A stretch of 64,000 bases of DNA from Serripes groenlandicus (Eukaryota; Mollusca; Bivalvia; Cardiida; Cardiidae), in assembly GCA_031761405.1 (NCBI GenBank), contig JASEVX010000005.1, positions 32,289,127 to 32,353,126 on the forward strand, read 5' to 3'. The stretch's first letter is position 1. Each line of letters begins with the position of its first letter. Shown here in pieces: positions 43,495 through 54,694 of this stretch. The translations under genes and the position numbers were made by a program. The notes under the pieces were generated by a model. That model ran no database searches, was not told where the DNA came from, and saw only the letters and a list, made by a program, of their open reading frames with translations.

Positions 43495-43770
43495 TGATTG
43501 ATTCATTAGTTTATTCTACGTTGTCAACATTTTTCAGTCATACCACGGAGGCCAGTTCACCTACACATGTGTTTCCTGGCTTTTACGGACCATTACTCCA
43601 CATGACAGACCACTGTTGGCGGACGAATGACGCCCGTCGCATTCTAGTTTATAAAGCGCCAGAAAGAATGTTGGCTGAGCTGGGATTCGAACTCATAACC
43701 CCTTCATTGACAGCCAACATTGATACGCTCTGTAATTTTGCAACCGAAGTTTTAAAAAACGGAACTGTTC
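43495..43770 (-). mobile_element. SINE (minus)
   Basis: In reverse: B box 'gagttcgaatcccagctcag', body 'aacattctttctggcgcttt', tail 'caacgtagaataaactaatg'. Inverse of 39830. Confidence 0.65.
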
Positions 43771-44287
43771 ATTGAACTTGTAATGAGCGGAACACAAATA
43801 AATATTTTAAGTTCGTCTTTAATTGATGAATGGTACAAACATGCAATGCAACAGTAACATATTGCAACATCACAGTCAAAGGGATAACACTCTTGAAAGG
43901 ATAATTTTTAACAAAAATGTCATGCACATTTACAAACGAATGTGATTGTTTGCAGAAAGTTCTATGTGATCTGTTCCAACACTGTAGTGACAAAGAAAGA
44001 TAGTAACAATTAAAAGACTGCAATTGATTTTTCTTCCCATCACTTAATAAGGTTATACAGAAATACATATTCAATAACAAATAGAAGGCAGTCAACCTTT
44101 TATTTTGGCACCTGAAAAGTTATATTTTCTTTTCGACTTCAGTGTGATATAGAGAATATTACATCCTTGACGTCCGATATGAACTAAATCAGACAAAGTT
44201 TGAAGAACTGATCATTTTCTTCTATGCTAAATCATTTTTTCAGTTACATTTATTTTTACTAGTTTTAAGAAATTACATACATAATCA

Positions 44288-44478
44288 GAGCTCTAGATAA
44301 GGGTCATTTTTCATGTTCTAATATCCTTATTTGACATTCAAACCCTATGTTGTGGGTACTCCAAAGAAGCGTCAAAGTGAGACGATTTTTTTGAGTACAC
44401 ACAACATAAGATTTGGTGAGTTATATGAGAAACATTGTGGGGAAAAGACCGGTTCACTCCCTCTTATCTAGTCATCTG
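44288..44478. mobile_element. MITE, family M2
   Basis: 'agagctctagataagggtca' to 'cctcttatctagtcatctg', inner pair 'accctatgttgtgggtactc' / 'gagtacacacaacataag'. Confidence 0.8.
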
Positions 44479-44570
44479 CATAACTACAACAGTCCATTAC
44501 TAAATGACTCCGTAAAAAAGTTGTTCTTCTTTTTATCATTTACCAGTAAGTTTCAGGTCTTCCAGACATG

Positions 44571-44700
44571 TTAACCCTTTCCCACATACAACAAATCTGC
44601 AGCAGACGACTTTGAAAATATGGTGACAAAAACCTGAAAAATCTCCATAAAAGATAGCTTAATTGTAAAATAAAGTTGAACACATTATGGCCAAAGAAAA
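44571..44700. mobile_element. M1 MITE, right half missing
   Basis: 'aaccctttcccacatacaac' and 'tctgcagcagacgactttga'; ends in 'cattatggccaaagaaaatt'. Confidence 0.65.
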
Positions 44701-44709
44701 TTTTTCATC

Positions 44710-44935
44710 ACGACATTTCCTGGGTAAGTTACCAGTAAATGTACTAATGGTACATTTATCTTGACACCAGCCAGACAGTCGTAATGCTAACGTAGCAACC
44801 CTGAGCACCTAGGAGGGCAGCCATTACAACAATTTTGAAAGTTTTTTGTATGACCCGGCTAGTGATCGAATCCGCGACCTCACTCACCCGAGGCGGATGC
44901 TCTACCATTTCATTACTAATGCGGTCCAGCCAGAG
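44710..44935 (-). mobile_element. tRNA-derived SINE (minus)
   Basis: In reverse: head 'aatgaaatggtagagcatcc', B box 'ggattcgatcact'. Inverse of 19866 and 38055. Confidence 0.7.
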
Positions 44936-45047
44936 GGAGTATACCATCCTGTATCACATCATCGGTTGTTGAATGTGCTACACTCCAAATTACTTCGCTG
45001 CCAGTAATTGCATCTCATTCTTTAGTACATTGCCTTTAAAGCTATCA

Positions 45048-46092
45048 ACAAGAGAAAGTTGATGCAAGGCATCAATGTCGCCGGAAAAGACTGCATTGAT
45101 TTATTTATGTATTCTTGACTTTCCTTAGTCTATTCAAACATTAGGAACGTTGAAATGAAAACATTTGCTTATAAAGTTTATATTCATATCTATACATTAG
45201 GGTATCTATAACAAATTAACGAAATGTGTACACATTTATCTGGCTTTAATTTAATTTTGCTGTTGTTACTTATTTAAATAATAGTATTCATTCATATAAT
45301 TTCAATGTTTGTCAATCTTATTCGAATCACAAGGTAAATATCCTGGTATTGCTTTAAAGGGAGGTAATTTGAAGAAAACAAAAGTCTTCAAAAGGAGAAA
45401 TATATCAGCAATACCGTCTACAGTTTAAATTGTTCTATTGTTTGTGGATTTAAAAATGTTCTTTTTTTCTTATTTCTACATGTACAACGAAATATTGCGG
45501 CTTCTCTTTGACGCTTTGCGTCAAACATTCGTCTTGTACTTGTCTAAAATAAAATAATATCACTCGCTTTTTCATATCGAAATGCGCATGCGCGAAAATC
45601 GATGTTAAAGGTCACGAAACTACACAACAGAATAGGGTCTATATTTAGCTTAGAAACAGTTCCTACTTTAGATATTCATGGATTAACATTATTAAATGAA
45701 TTCTACACAAATCAAGACATCTCTTTGAACATGAAAACAACATTTAGTAAGTTAAAATTGCTATTAAAAGGAGAATCCGAAATTGACCTCAATGATGACA
45801 CATAAGAGTCTGCATTAGGGGGTGTTGGTTCACGTCTTGAAGGGACCACTTTTGTCTTCGTAAATAAGACAAAAAACTTAAATGCGAGTGAAATAAAAAA
45901 AAACTGCAAACATTAAAAAATCGGAATATTTATTTCATTTTAGATGTGTCATTTATTAGTGTTCGTAAACAACCACAATTGTAATATGTTCAAATCATCT
46001 AGATTTGTTTCTTTCTAATAATAAGCCGCCCTCCCATGTGATTTCCGAAAAGCTATTAAAAATAGAAGTCGCGGGCTTCTGCCCGGCGACTA
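45048..46092. mobile_element. 1045-bp hairpin-ended element, copy 1 (Helitron-like)
   Basis: Exact boundaries come from the empty site in the left arm near 37950 (gattat|tgatagc): 1045 bp inserted with no target duplication. One end carries the stem-loop TTGATGC-aag-GCATCAA followed by GTCGCCGG; the other end is the stem-loop GTCGCGGGC-ttct-GCCCGGCGAC. A further stem-loop TTTGACGC-ttt-GCGTCAAA lies near 45510. Copy 2 (50357-51401) has the same length in the opposite orientation. No TIR, no transposase. Lack of TSD plus a terminal hairpin suggests a non-autonomous Helitron or Helentron, but the usual TC / CTRR ends are not seen. Confidence 0.75.
45602..45805 (+). CDS. 67-codon ORF inside the 1045-bp element
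   Basis: Reads MLKVTKLHNRIGSIF, then LETVPTLDIHGLTLL, ending SEIDLNDDT. The translation is identical in copy 2 (50643-50846, minus). No family recognised. It may be a captured host exon fragment or chance; identity between copies mainly reflects recent transposition. Confidence 0.25.
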   Translation: MLKVTKLHNRIGSIFSLETVPTLDIHGLTLLNEFYTNQDISLNMKTTFSKLKLLLKGESEIDLNDDT

Positions 46093-46094
46093 AT

Positions 46095-46540
46095 AATCAT
46101 GGTATTAATGGGTTAATAATCACGGTACCTATGGGTCAATAATCACGGTATCTATGGGTCAATAGGTTGTTATCACTGTATCTATGGGTCAATAGGGTGT
46201 AATCACGGTATCTATGGGTCAATTTTAACGGTATCTATGGTCAATAGGGTGTGTGATCAACCAAGCTCATGGCCACAGTCAGTATATTAAGACAGCGCTA
46301 GAAGTATTCCCATAGTAACTGTCAATCTGTATACGCTGTTCAAAACCAATCAATAGGTTGTACTCACTGTATCTATGGGTCAATAGGTTGTAATCACTGT
46401 TTCTATGGGTCAATAGGGTGTAATCACGGTGTATATGGGTCAATAGGTTGTTATCACTGTATCTATGGGTCAATATAGTGAAATTACGGTATCTATGGGT
46501 CAATTTTTACGGTATCTATGGTCAATAGGGTGTGTGATCA
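46095..46540. repeat. ~30-bp tandem repeat, expanded
   Basis: 'gtatctatgggtcaataggt' units, about 13, interrupted by a duplicated ~95-bp piece (46255-46350 and 46545-46640: 'gatcaaccaag..catggcca'). Confidence 0.9.
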
Positions 46541-47530
46541 ACCAAGTTCATGGCCATAGTCAGTATATTAAGACACTGAGCGACTGCGCTAGAAGTATTC
46601 CCATAGTAACTGCCATTCTGTATACGCTGCTCACAACCAATCATATTGTTAGCACTAATCCCAACACCAGGCCGGTAATGATTATGTTCATAATGAAGAA
46701 TTATAGGACTGTTCATTCCCACATCATGAACATCATGATGACCTAATTGACCTTGTTCATGATGTGATTGCAATAAACCATTATAGGGATTGTTCATTCC
46801 TTCATCATGAACATCATGATGACCTAATTGACCGTGTTCATGATGTGATTGCAATAAACCAATTTAGGGATTGTTCATTTCCACATCATGAACATCATGA
46901 TGACCTAATTTACCTTGTTCATGATGTGATTGTAATAAACCATTATATGGATTGTTCATTCCCACATCATGAACATCATGATGACCTAATTGACATTGTT
47001 CATGATGTGATTGCAATAAACATTATAGGGACTGTTCATTCCCACATCATGAACACCATGATAACCTAATTGACCTTGTTCATGATGTGATTGCAATAAA
47101 CCATTATAGGGACTGTTCATTCCCACATCATGAACATCAAGATGACCTAATTGACCTTGTCCATAATGTGATTGCAATAAACCAGTATAGGGATTGTTCA
47201 TCATTATAGCATCGTCCGAGTGAGATGGATATTTCGCTGCAACATGATCTTCTTCCTTATTATTTGGGTCTTCATTGTGCACCACAATCTCTGCAACATG
47301 ATCTTCTTCCTTGTTATTTGGGTCTTCATTGTGGACCACAATCTATACAACATGATCTTCTTCCTTGTTATTTGTGTCTTCATTGTGGACCACAATCTCT
47401 TTAAAATGACATTCCCATTGACTTTGATGATAAGAATGACCATCAGCTATGCCATTGTTTTTGGTCTTAACCTTTGCATGTCTTTCATCTTTCTTCCTCT
47501 ATCCTTTTGGTTTTCTACTATCTTCATGAG
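46522..47530 (-). pseudogene. Histidine-rich repeat protein, copy C (expanded, frame broken)
   Basis: Minus-strand copy with six or seven 81-nt GLLQSHHEQGQLGHHD-type units and four ~54-nt VVHNEDPNNKEEDHVA units, against two-plus and one in copy A. The start region is out of frame with the rest (gaaaaccaaaag in place of gaaaaaccaaag), giving an early TAG. One repeat has lost bases (caataaacattataggg). The 3' frame runs on for 46 residues past the A stop (ISANNMIGCEQRIQ, ending NLVDHTPY), probably the ancestral C terminus. Confidence 0.55.
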
Positions 47531-47534
47531 GGGT

Positions 47535-48005
47535 GCTTGACATGTTTCAAGAAAAATTCCATTCCTCTTTTTATAACTTTTTTTTTTTACAAAATCTTTA
47601 CTATAAAGACATCAACATATATTTCATATTTTGCATTGCTTTATTTTGCACGAACCGGTGCATACACAGAGTCTCACCGGAGCGATGTCCGCTTACATTT
47701 GGAACATAGGTGCTAGTCTCGTTTAAAATCTAAAAATAGCATTTGACTATTTATTAAATATGAATATTGCAATTGCCCTCATGTACCGATGCATACACAG
47801 AGTCTCATCGGAGCCTTCGTTGTCTGCATACATTTGGAAGAACAATACTAGTAACATCAAGCTAAAATTAAAAGTATAGCTCTGCATGTTTCATTTCCAT
47901 GCCCTTTCGTGTGCAAACTAATTTCTCCCTTTTCAACTGTTGCAGCCAATTGTATGTGTCCTAGATTGCCACTTATTTTGGGCGCCATGGGAAAACACGT
48001 TACGC
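47535..48005. other. Non-coding, pairs with the left arm
   Basis: Inverse of 36830-37110. A short direct repeat 'gatgcatacacagagtctca' / 'ggtgcatacacagagtctca' (47.65 and 47.78 kb). No gene. Confidence 0.5.
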
Positions 48006-48007
48006 AA

Positions 48008-48715
48008 TTCGCACTGCCGTAATGCCTGTAGTAACCTATGTCAACCCAAAGTCTGCCCTGGGTCTGTACAATTCGCTCTGCTGCAATGCCTGTAGTAACC
48101 TATGTCAACCCAAAGTCTGCCCTGGGTCTGTACAATTCGCACTGCGGGAATGCCTGTAGTAACCTATGTCGACCCAAAGTCTGCCCTGCGTCTGTACAAT
48201 TCGCACTGACGGAATTCTTGTAGTAACCTATGTCGACCCAAAGTCTGCCCTGCGTCTGTACAATTCGCTCTGCGGCAATGCATGTAGTAACCTATGTCGA
48301 CCCAAAGTCTGCCCTGGGTCTGTACAATTCGCACTGCAGGAATGCCTGTAGTAACCTATGTCGACCCAAAGTCTGCCCTGGGTCTGTACAATTCGCACTG
48401 CAGGAATGCCTGTAGTAACCTATGTCGACCCAAAGTCTGCCTTGTGTCTGTACAATTCGCACTGCAGGAATGCCTGTAGTAACCTATGTCGACCCAAAGT
48501 CTGCCCTGTGTCTGTACAATTCACACTGCAGGAATGCCTGTAGTAACCTATGTCGAACCAAAGTCTGCCTTGTGTCTGTACAATTCGCACTGCAGGAATG
48601 CCTGTAGTAACCTATGTCGACCCAAAGTCTGCCCTGTGTCTGTACAATTCGCACTGCAGGAATGCCTGTAGTAACCTATGTCGACCCAAAGTATGCCCTG
48701 GGTATGTACAATTCG
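48008..48715. repeat. 64-bp tandem array, about 11 units
   Basis: Unit: 'ctgtagtaacctatgtcgac', 'ccaaagtctgccctgggtct', 'gtacaattcgcactgcagga', 'atgc'. Period exactly 64. Overlapping 61-codon open frames in it are artefacts of the period. One monomer only in the left arm. Confidence 0.97.
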
Positions 48716-48719
48716 TATA

Positions 48720-48870
48720 GTACCGCCTCGGTGGTGTAGTGGTAGAGCGTCCGCTTTGGGTGGGGGAGTTCGTGGGTTCGATCCCCGACTGGGTCATACC
48801 AAAGACTTTATAAAAATAGTCTAAATGTCTGGTGAAATCAAACAATCAATCAATCAATCAACAATTCGTA
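48720..48870 (+). mobile_element. tRNA-derived SINE
   Basis: Head 'accgcctcggtggtgtagtg', A box 'gtagtggtagagcgtcc', B box 'gggttcgatcccc', short body, tail 'aatcaatcaatcaatcaaca'. Short internal-deletion copy. Confidence 0.85.
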
Positions 48871-49434
48871 TAAACAATCTTTACACTCTTGCAACATGTT
48901 GATAATTCAAATCGAATGCATCGTAAGTACACAACTTCGTTGGTGACTCATTATACAATAGCACTTTGTCTGTTTATACTTATCCATAATCCTATGAAGT
49001 TTAAAAACCCTTTCCCACATGCAGACGCTTTCTGACTCTGTAGCAGACAACTTTTAATTAATTGTTCTGTCATTTATCGGAATATTTTCATATTTTAGCT
49101 AGATGTGTCAAATTGTGTCTACCGTAGATGTAAGTGGGAACGGGTTGAGACTGCGGGCAGAAGGTCCTTTTTACAGTGTCGCTATGTTATTGAGAAAACA
49201 TTCCTTATCGTAAGATGATAAGATAGAAATAGAAACGCATGTCCGGATGACCTAAGCTTATGACGTGCTTTATGTAATTCTATACAGCTGGTGTTTCAAG
49301 TTAGAACGGCAACACGATTTCTCGAGCCCGTGAGTAAACTTTTGTATCCTTAAATTAACATAGATATAGTCATTTCAACTATTTTAAAATATGGCTAATT
49401 GTTTTTTGAGGAGAATCATTAACATCTTCATTTC
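48871..49434. mobile_element. Non-coding with M1 MITE
   Basis: M1 copy at 49007-49152 ('aaccctttcccacatgcaga' to 'taagtgggaacgggtt'). The rest pairs with 35.9-36.5 kb. No gene. Confidence 0.65.
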
Positions 49435-49690
49435 TAAGCTGTGAAATAATTTAGTGATCGTAGGTGGATAGCATAAAACACCGCTGAATTGTGAAATAAT
49501 TGGGGTTTCGTAGGTGGATAGCATATAACAACGCTGATCTGTGAAATAATTGAGGTTTCGTAGGTGGATAGCGTATAACAACGCTGAGCTGTGAAATAAT
49601 TGAGGTTTCGTAAGTAAATAGCATATAACAACGCTGATCTGTGAAATAATTGATGTTTTCGTAGGTGGATAGCATATAACAACGTTGATT
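49435..49690. repeat. ~61-bp tandem repeat, about 5 units
   Basis: 'gctgtgaaataattgaggtt' + 'tcgtaggtggatagcatata' + 'acaacgctga'. Single unit in the left arm. Overlapping open frames on the minus strand are by-products. Confidence 0.95.
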
Positions 49691-49939
49691 GAACGGCTTA
49701 ACTCCCCTGTATAATGCATGTATCTATAAACTTACATCATACACACACGAACGATAATTGAAACTAATCAAGTCTAAAGATCTAACTGTAATACTATATC
49801 CTTTCTTGTGAATAAAGCTTATTTTAGGTATTACTTTGCACAATTATTTGAACTGTAAATTGTTTTCCTCGTATACTAAATTTCATTTAACAGTCGTCTT
49901 CCTGTAATACAAATACTAACCCATTTATTAAATTTAACA

Positions 49940-50160
49940 CTTTCCCACATATAACAAATTTGCAGCAGACGATTTTGAAATAATCAAGGCAAAATATGAA
50001 CAATTTCTTTTAATGAAAATATATTTATTTGATTAGAGTTGAAAATATTGTGGCAAAAGGCTAAAATGCGCATTATGAGCAATTTTTTTTTTTTCCATAG
50101 CGTTTCCAAAAGTCGTCTGCTGCAAAGGGTCAGAAAGCATCTGTATGCGGGGGAAGGGGT
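49940..50160. mobile_element. M1 MITE
   Basis: 'aacactttcccacatataac' to 'gtatgcgggggaagggg', core 'attgtggcaaaaggctaaaa'. Confidence 0.75.
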
Positions 50161-50356
50161 TTACTTCTCTTTTTGGAGATTGTGTTTCGCCCAAAACGAG
50201 CAAATCTAAAATTAGATTTTCTTCGTGTACTAGCATAATAAACTTGCTCTTTATGAATAATTTGTACAACTATATAACCGACTTATGAATCAACATTTAT
50301 GAAATCGAGTGTATAAAACTAAACAACATAACACATTTATGTATTTTCGAATTTAT

Positions 50357-51401
50357 TAGTCGCCGGGCAGAAGCCCGCGACTTCTATTTTTAATAGCTTT
50401 TCGGAAATCACATGGGAGGGCGGCTTATTATTAGAAAGAAACAAATCTAGATGATTTGAACATATTACAATTGTGGTTGTTTACGAACACTAATAAATGA
50501 CACATCTAAAATGAAATAAATATTCCGATTTTTTAATGTTTGCAGTTTTTTTTATTTCACTCGCATTTAAGTTTTTTGTCTTATTTACGAAGACAAAAGT
50601 GGTCCCTTCAAGACGTGAACCAACACCCCCTAATGCAGACTCTTATGTGTCATCATTGAGGTCAATTTCGGATTCTCCTTTTAATAGCAATTTTAACTTA
50701 CTAAATGTTGTTTTCATGTTCAAAGAGATGTCTTGATTTGTGTAGAATTCATTTAATAATGTTAATCCATGAATATCTAAAGTAGGAACTGTTTCTAAGC
50801 TAAATATAGACCCTATTCTGTTGTGTAGTTTCGTGACCTTTAACATCGATTTTCGCGCATGCGCATTTCGATATGAAAAAGCGAGTGATATTATTTTATT
50901 TTAGACAAGTACAAGACGAATGTTTGACGCAAAGCGTCAAAGAGAAGCCGCAATATTTCGTTGTACATGTAGAAATAAGAAAAAAAGAACATTTTTAAAT
51001 CCACAAACAATAGAACAATTTAAACTGTAGACGGTAATGCCGATATATTTCTCCTTTTGAAGACTTTTGTTTTCTTCAAATTACCTCCCTTTAAAGCAAT
51101 ACCAGGATATTTACCTTGTGATTCGAATAAGATTGACACACATTGAAATTATATGAATGAATACTATTATTTAAATAAGTAACAACAGCAAAATTAAATT
51201 TAAGCCAAGATAAATGTGTACACATTTCGTTAATTTTTTATAGATACCCTAATGTATAGGTATGTATATAAAATTTATAAGCAAATGTTTTCATTTCAAC
51301 GTTCCTAATGTTTGAATAGACTAAGGAAAGTCAAGAATACATAAATAAATCAATGCAGTCTTTTCCGGCGACATTGATGCCTTGCATCAACTTTCTCTTG
51401 T
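50357..51401. mobile_element. 1045-bp hairpin-ended element, copy 2 (Helitron-like)
   Basis: Inverted relative to copy 1 and of the same length. Empty site in the left arm near 35285 (gaatgtat|cacattc) again shows no target duplication. Ends tagtcgccgggcagaagccc and ..catcaactttctcttgt. Near-identity of two copies at unrelated sites points to recent movement. Confidence 0.75.
50643..50846 (-). CDS. 67-codon ORF inside the 1045-bp element, copy 2
   Basis: Same translation as 45602-45805; see that entry. No function inferred. Confidence 0.25.
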   Translation of the reverse strand: MLKVTKLHNRIGSIFSLETVPTLDIHGLTLLNEFYTNQDISLNMKTTFSKLKLLLKGESEIDLNDDT

Positions 51402-51854
51402 CACTTTCTAGATATAAATTCTAAAGTGTATTGTAGGAATATGATTAACCGAAATAGTTTAAAAGCACGGATAAAATGTATAATTATAGATTATAGAGTT
51501 ATTGTTTTTTTCCATTGTAGTATCTACTGAAAATAGTTATGAGAACAGTTTGGTTGGTCAACGCATTGTTAACGGTAAACCTCAATTTGTTACTGTTTCG
51601 CTCGTACATTAATTAACATCATTTACCCCACCATATGTTGTGGTACACATACAGCGGAAATAAAAAAAAACGCTTTTTTGGAGTGCGATATTCTAAATGT
51701 TTAAATAATTCGCCAGTTAAATAAAATGTTTTTAACGAATGTGTGCTTTGAACATTTTTGACCGATTGTTATTGAAAATGTAAATCCTATATCAGTTGGT
51801 ATTCCCACAGTAACGTTTTAACGTAGATACATACCCTATGTTATTGCTTTAGCC
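51402..51854. other. Non-coding, pairs with the left arm
   Basis: Inverse of 34860-35280. No gene or repeat family recognised. Confidence 0.5.
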
Positions 51855-52150
51855 GAGCCCCGGTAGCTCAGTCGATAGCGACGCGAGCTGTAAATCCAGT
51901 GGTTGTGAGTTCGAACCCCAGCTCGGCCAACATTCTTTCCGACGTTTGACAAATGTTACTATGACAAACGGCATTCGTCTCCCACTAATGGGCTAACAGT
52001 CTATGTGGAAAAGCAGTCAGTTGCTTGCAAAGAATATTGTGTTGAGTACTGGTGTGAGAAAGCCATGAAACACATGAGTAGGTGAACTGGCCGCAGTGAT
52101 ATGACAGAACAATTGTTGAAACGGCATTACACCCCAATCAATCAATATTA
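51855..52150 (+). mobile_element. tRNA-derived SINE
   Basis: Head 'gagccccggtagctcagtcg', B box 'gagttcgaaccccagctcgg', body 'aacattctttccgacgtttg', tail 'caccccaatcaatcaat'. The head is close to an intact tRNA shape. Confidence 0.85.
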
Positions 52151-52169
52151 TTTCTTGAAACTGATCAAT

Positions 52170-52410
52170 AGCGAGTATGCCCAACGCGGGCTGAGATCGT
52201 TGTCCAAACTCGTCTAAACATGGTTCCCATCAAATCACTGATTGTCTTCTGTAGAATGCTATTCAACTCCCCGGACAGGGCATTTGTGAGTTCAGCAACG
52301 GTATTTGGAGCATTGACGTGATTTTTGTAACACGTCTAATTAGCTCATCCGACAATTGCTCGATTCGTTTTAAATTTGGTTATCAGGGTGGCCAATCAAC
52401 ATTGTGACGG
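52170..52410 (-). pseudogene. Tc1/mariner transposase C-terminal remnant
   Basis: Minus strand reads pieces of the same Tc1 tail as 34321-34533 (RIEQLSDELIRRV type), with frame breaks. The more upstream part was replaced by an M1 MITE (52415-52535) and a deletion; a small piece persists near 52640-52760. Confidence 0.7.
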
Positions 52411-52414
52411 TTAA

Positions 52415-52535
52415 TCCTTTCCCTCATAATGATGCTTTCTGACGCCTCTGCAGCAGACGGATTTTTTGAAACAAGGCGGAAAGAGCAATTTCTCCGTTTG
52501 TCACCATGTTTTCAACTCTATACTTAATGATTAAA
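52415..52535. mobile_element. M1 MITE, half
   Basis: 'atcctttccctcataatgat', 'ttctgacgcctctgcagcag', core 'caaggcggaaagagcaattt'. Not in the left arm, so it inserted after duplication. Confidence 0.7.
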
Positions 52536-52979
52536 ACGTCCTTGTTTCTCGAATGCAAAACTCCTGGACAACATGATGCCGAGAATGACACTGAAAAATC
52601 AGCTCAATTGCCTTACCTCAATCAATTTCTGATAAGCGCACCATTTCCGCCCTAATCGTCTTAATCTGATTAATAGCGCAGTCGATGTGAATTGCTATAA
52701 AGTTTAATTTTGGTATGGTTTTCACATCCTTCCACGTGGATTGCACGATTTTCGCAATTTCCGGATATTTAAATATTGTGTTGCACAAGATCGTTTTTGA
52801 CCGAATGTTACTATCCCTTACATGAGACAGTATACCAAGGTCACCGCGTGTTAATTTGGTTTATGAATAATAATAATAAATAAAAAGAACTTGCGTTTTT
52901 AATTTCCGCTAGTATATTTCAATCATGTTTAACACCTTTGAAGAACTTACATTATATTTGTTTTGCTTTGTTTATATGA
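52536..52979. other. Non-coding, pairs with the left arm
   Basis: Inverse of 33.70-34.02 kb. Nothing coding. Confidence 0.45.
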
Positions 52980-53170
52980 TTTTTTACGCCGCTTTCAACA
53001 GTATTACAGTCGTATTACTGTGTAGTTTACCAGGACTACCGGTATTGTTTATCCTGACACTGAGGCATCAGTCGAAATGCTATCACCGCAAACCCTGAAC
53101 GCCGAGGAGCTCAGTCACTAATACTATTTTAAAGTATTTGGTATGACCCGACTACGGAGCGAAGTCTTTT
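52980..53170 (-). mobile_element. SINE (minus)
   Basis: 'tttacgccgctttcaacagt' tail side to 'tatgacccgactacggagcg' head side. Orthologue of 33360. Confidence 0.7.
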
Positions 53171-53384
53171 ACAAAAACGGCAAATCAAGCAATCGTTTAC
53201 GTGCGTAATTGTCAATTTATCGAAAGCTGTAGATATGCATCTTTTAACAAAACATTTTCAGGTTAGACCAATTACTTCGTACATAGGCTACCACGAGTTG
53301 TCATAGTCCTCAGACGTATTAAGACAACAAAAACCCGGCTCAATTCTGCTCACTTTCAATTGTTTGTTTCTTTGTATGGTATTT

Positions 53385-53735
53385 TAAGCTGCTTTCAACG
53401 ATTTTCAGTTACATCACGACGTCTTCTCGGTAATTTACCAGTTACATCACGACGTCATCTCGGTAATTTAACCAGTTCTATCACGACGTCATCTCGGTAA
53501 TTTACCAGTTCTATCACGACGTCATCTCGGTAATTTGCCAGTTACATCACGACGTCATCTCGGTAATTTACCAATTCTATTATGTCACATTTATCCTGAT
53601 ACAAGCCACACTACTGAGTACCACGGAAAGAAAGTCATTACTTCCATTTTTAAGTATTTGGTATGACCCGGGCGTGATCGAACATTCGACCCCCCTCAGA
53701 TGAGGAGGTCGTTCTACAACTACACCACCGTTGCG
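53385..53735 (-). mobile_element. SINE (minus) with ~41-bp tandem expansion
   Basis: 'accagttctatcacgacgtc' 'atctcggtaattt' repeated five times (53400-53590) inside the SINE body. Head side 'atgacccgggcgtgatcgaa'. The left-arm orthologue at 32888 has one unit. Confidence 0.8.
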
Positions 53736-54500
53736 TTACTGTCATCTGTAAGTAGTTATGATGATTAATTTAAGTTTTCAAGTTGGCGACCTAATTTTGC
53801 TTCATGCCGATCCATCACAATCGGAACGTCTGTTTTGAATAATAAACGTTTAAATTTGCATTTTATCCCATACAGGTGCTGTTAGCGAGCTGTGTATGCT
53901 GGGCTTCATCGCAAACGATTTGTGATGGTAATGTTCTTTTATTTTTCTTTTGTATTCGAATTTGGCCGTAAACAACAAATAATTGTTTGAATTATAGATG
54001 ATCTGCTTTATATAACATTAATTACTAGTTCTGTAAAATAGTACATCTGTGTGCCTCTGTAGAAAAGAGTATATACTATATAAACGCCCTTAGAATAATA
54101 TATCTATAGGTGCTACCTATTTAGGAAAAAACGCAAGATAATTATAAACAAAAATCAAAGAACATACTTTGGCCATACAAAAAGGATTTATAAGTAATTG
54201 ACTAGACAATAAAATGTTAATGTCATGTTTCTTGCATTATCAAAACATATTTGGAATTCGTATTGCTGTCGTCTATTATTACGAACAGAAAATAATAAAG
54301 TAAAAACTTTCAGAAAATCAAGGAATACATTTATAATGAACGAGGTTAAAACATGAGGGCCAAGATGATCCTTAATCGATCACCTGCATTATGGTAAAAA
54401 AGCAAATAGATCAGCCCTTTACTGATGCCATCTGGCGACTACCTTTTTCAACCAGTCAATATGACTGGAACAAATTATGTAAGGGGTCACATTTCTGCTA
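53736..54500. other. Non-coding
   Basis: 53860-54100 is the inverse of 32560-32770. 54100-54500 is extra in the right arm. No gene. Confidence 0.5.
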
Positions 54501-54625
54501 AACCCTTTCCCTATTAGAGACAGTTTCTGAGGCCTATGTAACAGACGATTTAGGAAAAGATTGTCACCAAAAGAACAATTGCTCCTTATGAGAAAGTTAT
54601 CCTTTTGCCACAATGTTTGATAAAT
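54501..54625. mobile_element. M1 MITE, half
   Basis: 'aaccctttccctattagaga' to 'gttatccttttgccacaatg'. Confidence 0.65.
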
Positions 54626-54694
54626 AATTATACTTTGAATGAGTGAGGCAATAACTCATGTATAGTAATTTGGGGTCTTTCATGTTGATACCAC

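Larger units (their letters stand above)
42350..48000 (-). repeat. Duplicated unit C (inverted)
   Basis: Inverted copy of units A and B. Truncated at 42350, about 40-100 bp short of where the Ly6 middle exon would be, so that exon is missing. Confidence 0.8.

Noticed and set aside
46279..46503. Repetitive 74-residue minus frame (THRYSDYNLL type)
   Set aside because: Translation of the ~30-bp tandem repeat only.
47220..47540. 106-residue plus-strand open frame with hydrophobic segments
   Set aside because: Antisense of the histidine-rich repeats; hydrophobic look comes from reverse-complementing the Glu/Asn/Lys-rich unit. The same applies to 19083-19313 and 37199-37384.
48038..48671. Series of overlapping 61-residue open frames with the same sequence
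   Set aside because: Produced by the 64-bp tandem period; starts recur every 64 bp and no splice or other coding signal exists.
49384..49719. Overlapping repetitive minus-strand frames
   Set aside because: Three frames of the same ~61-bp tandem repeat are open; no coding signal.
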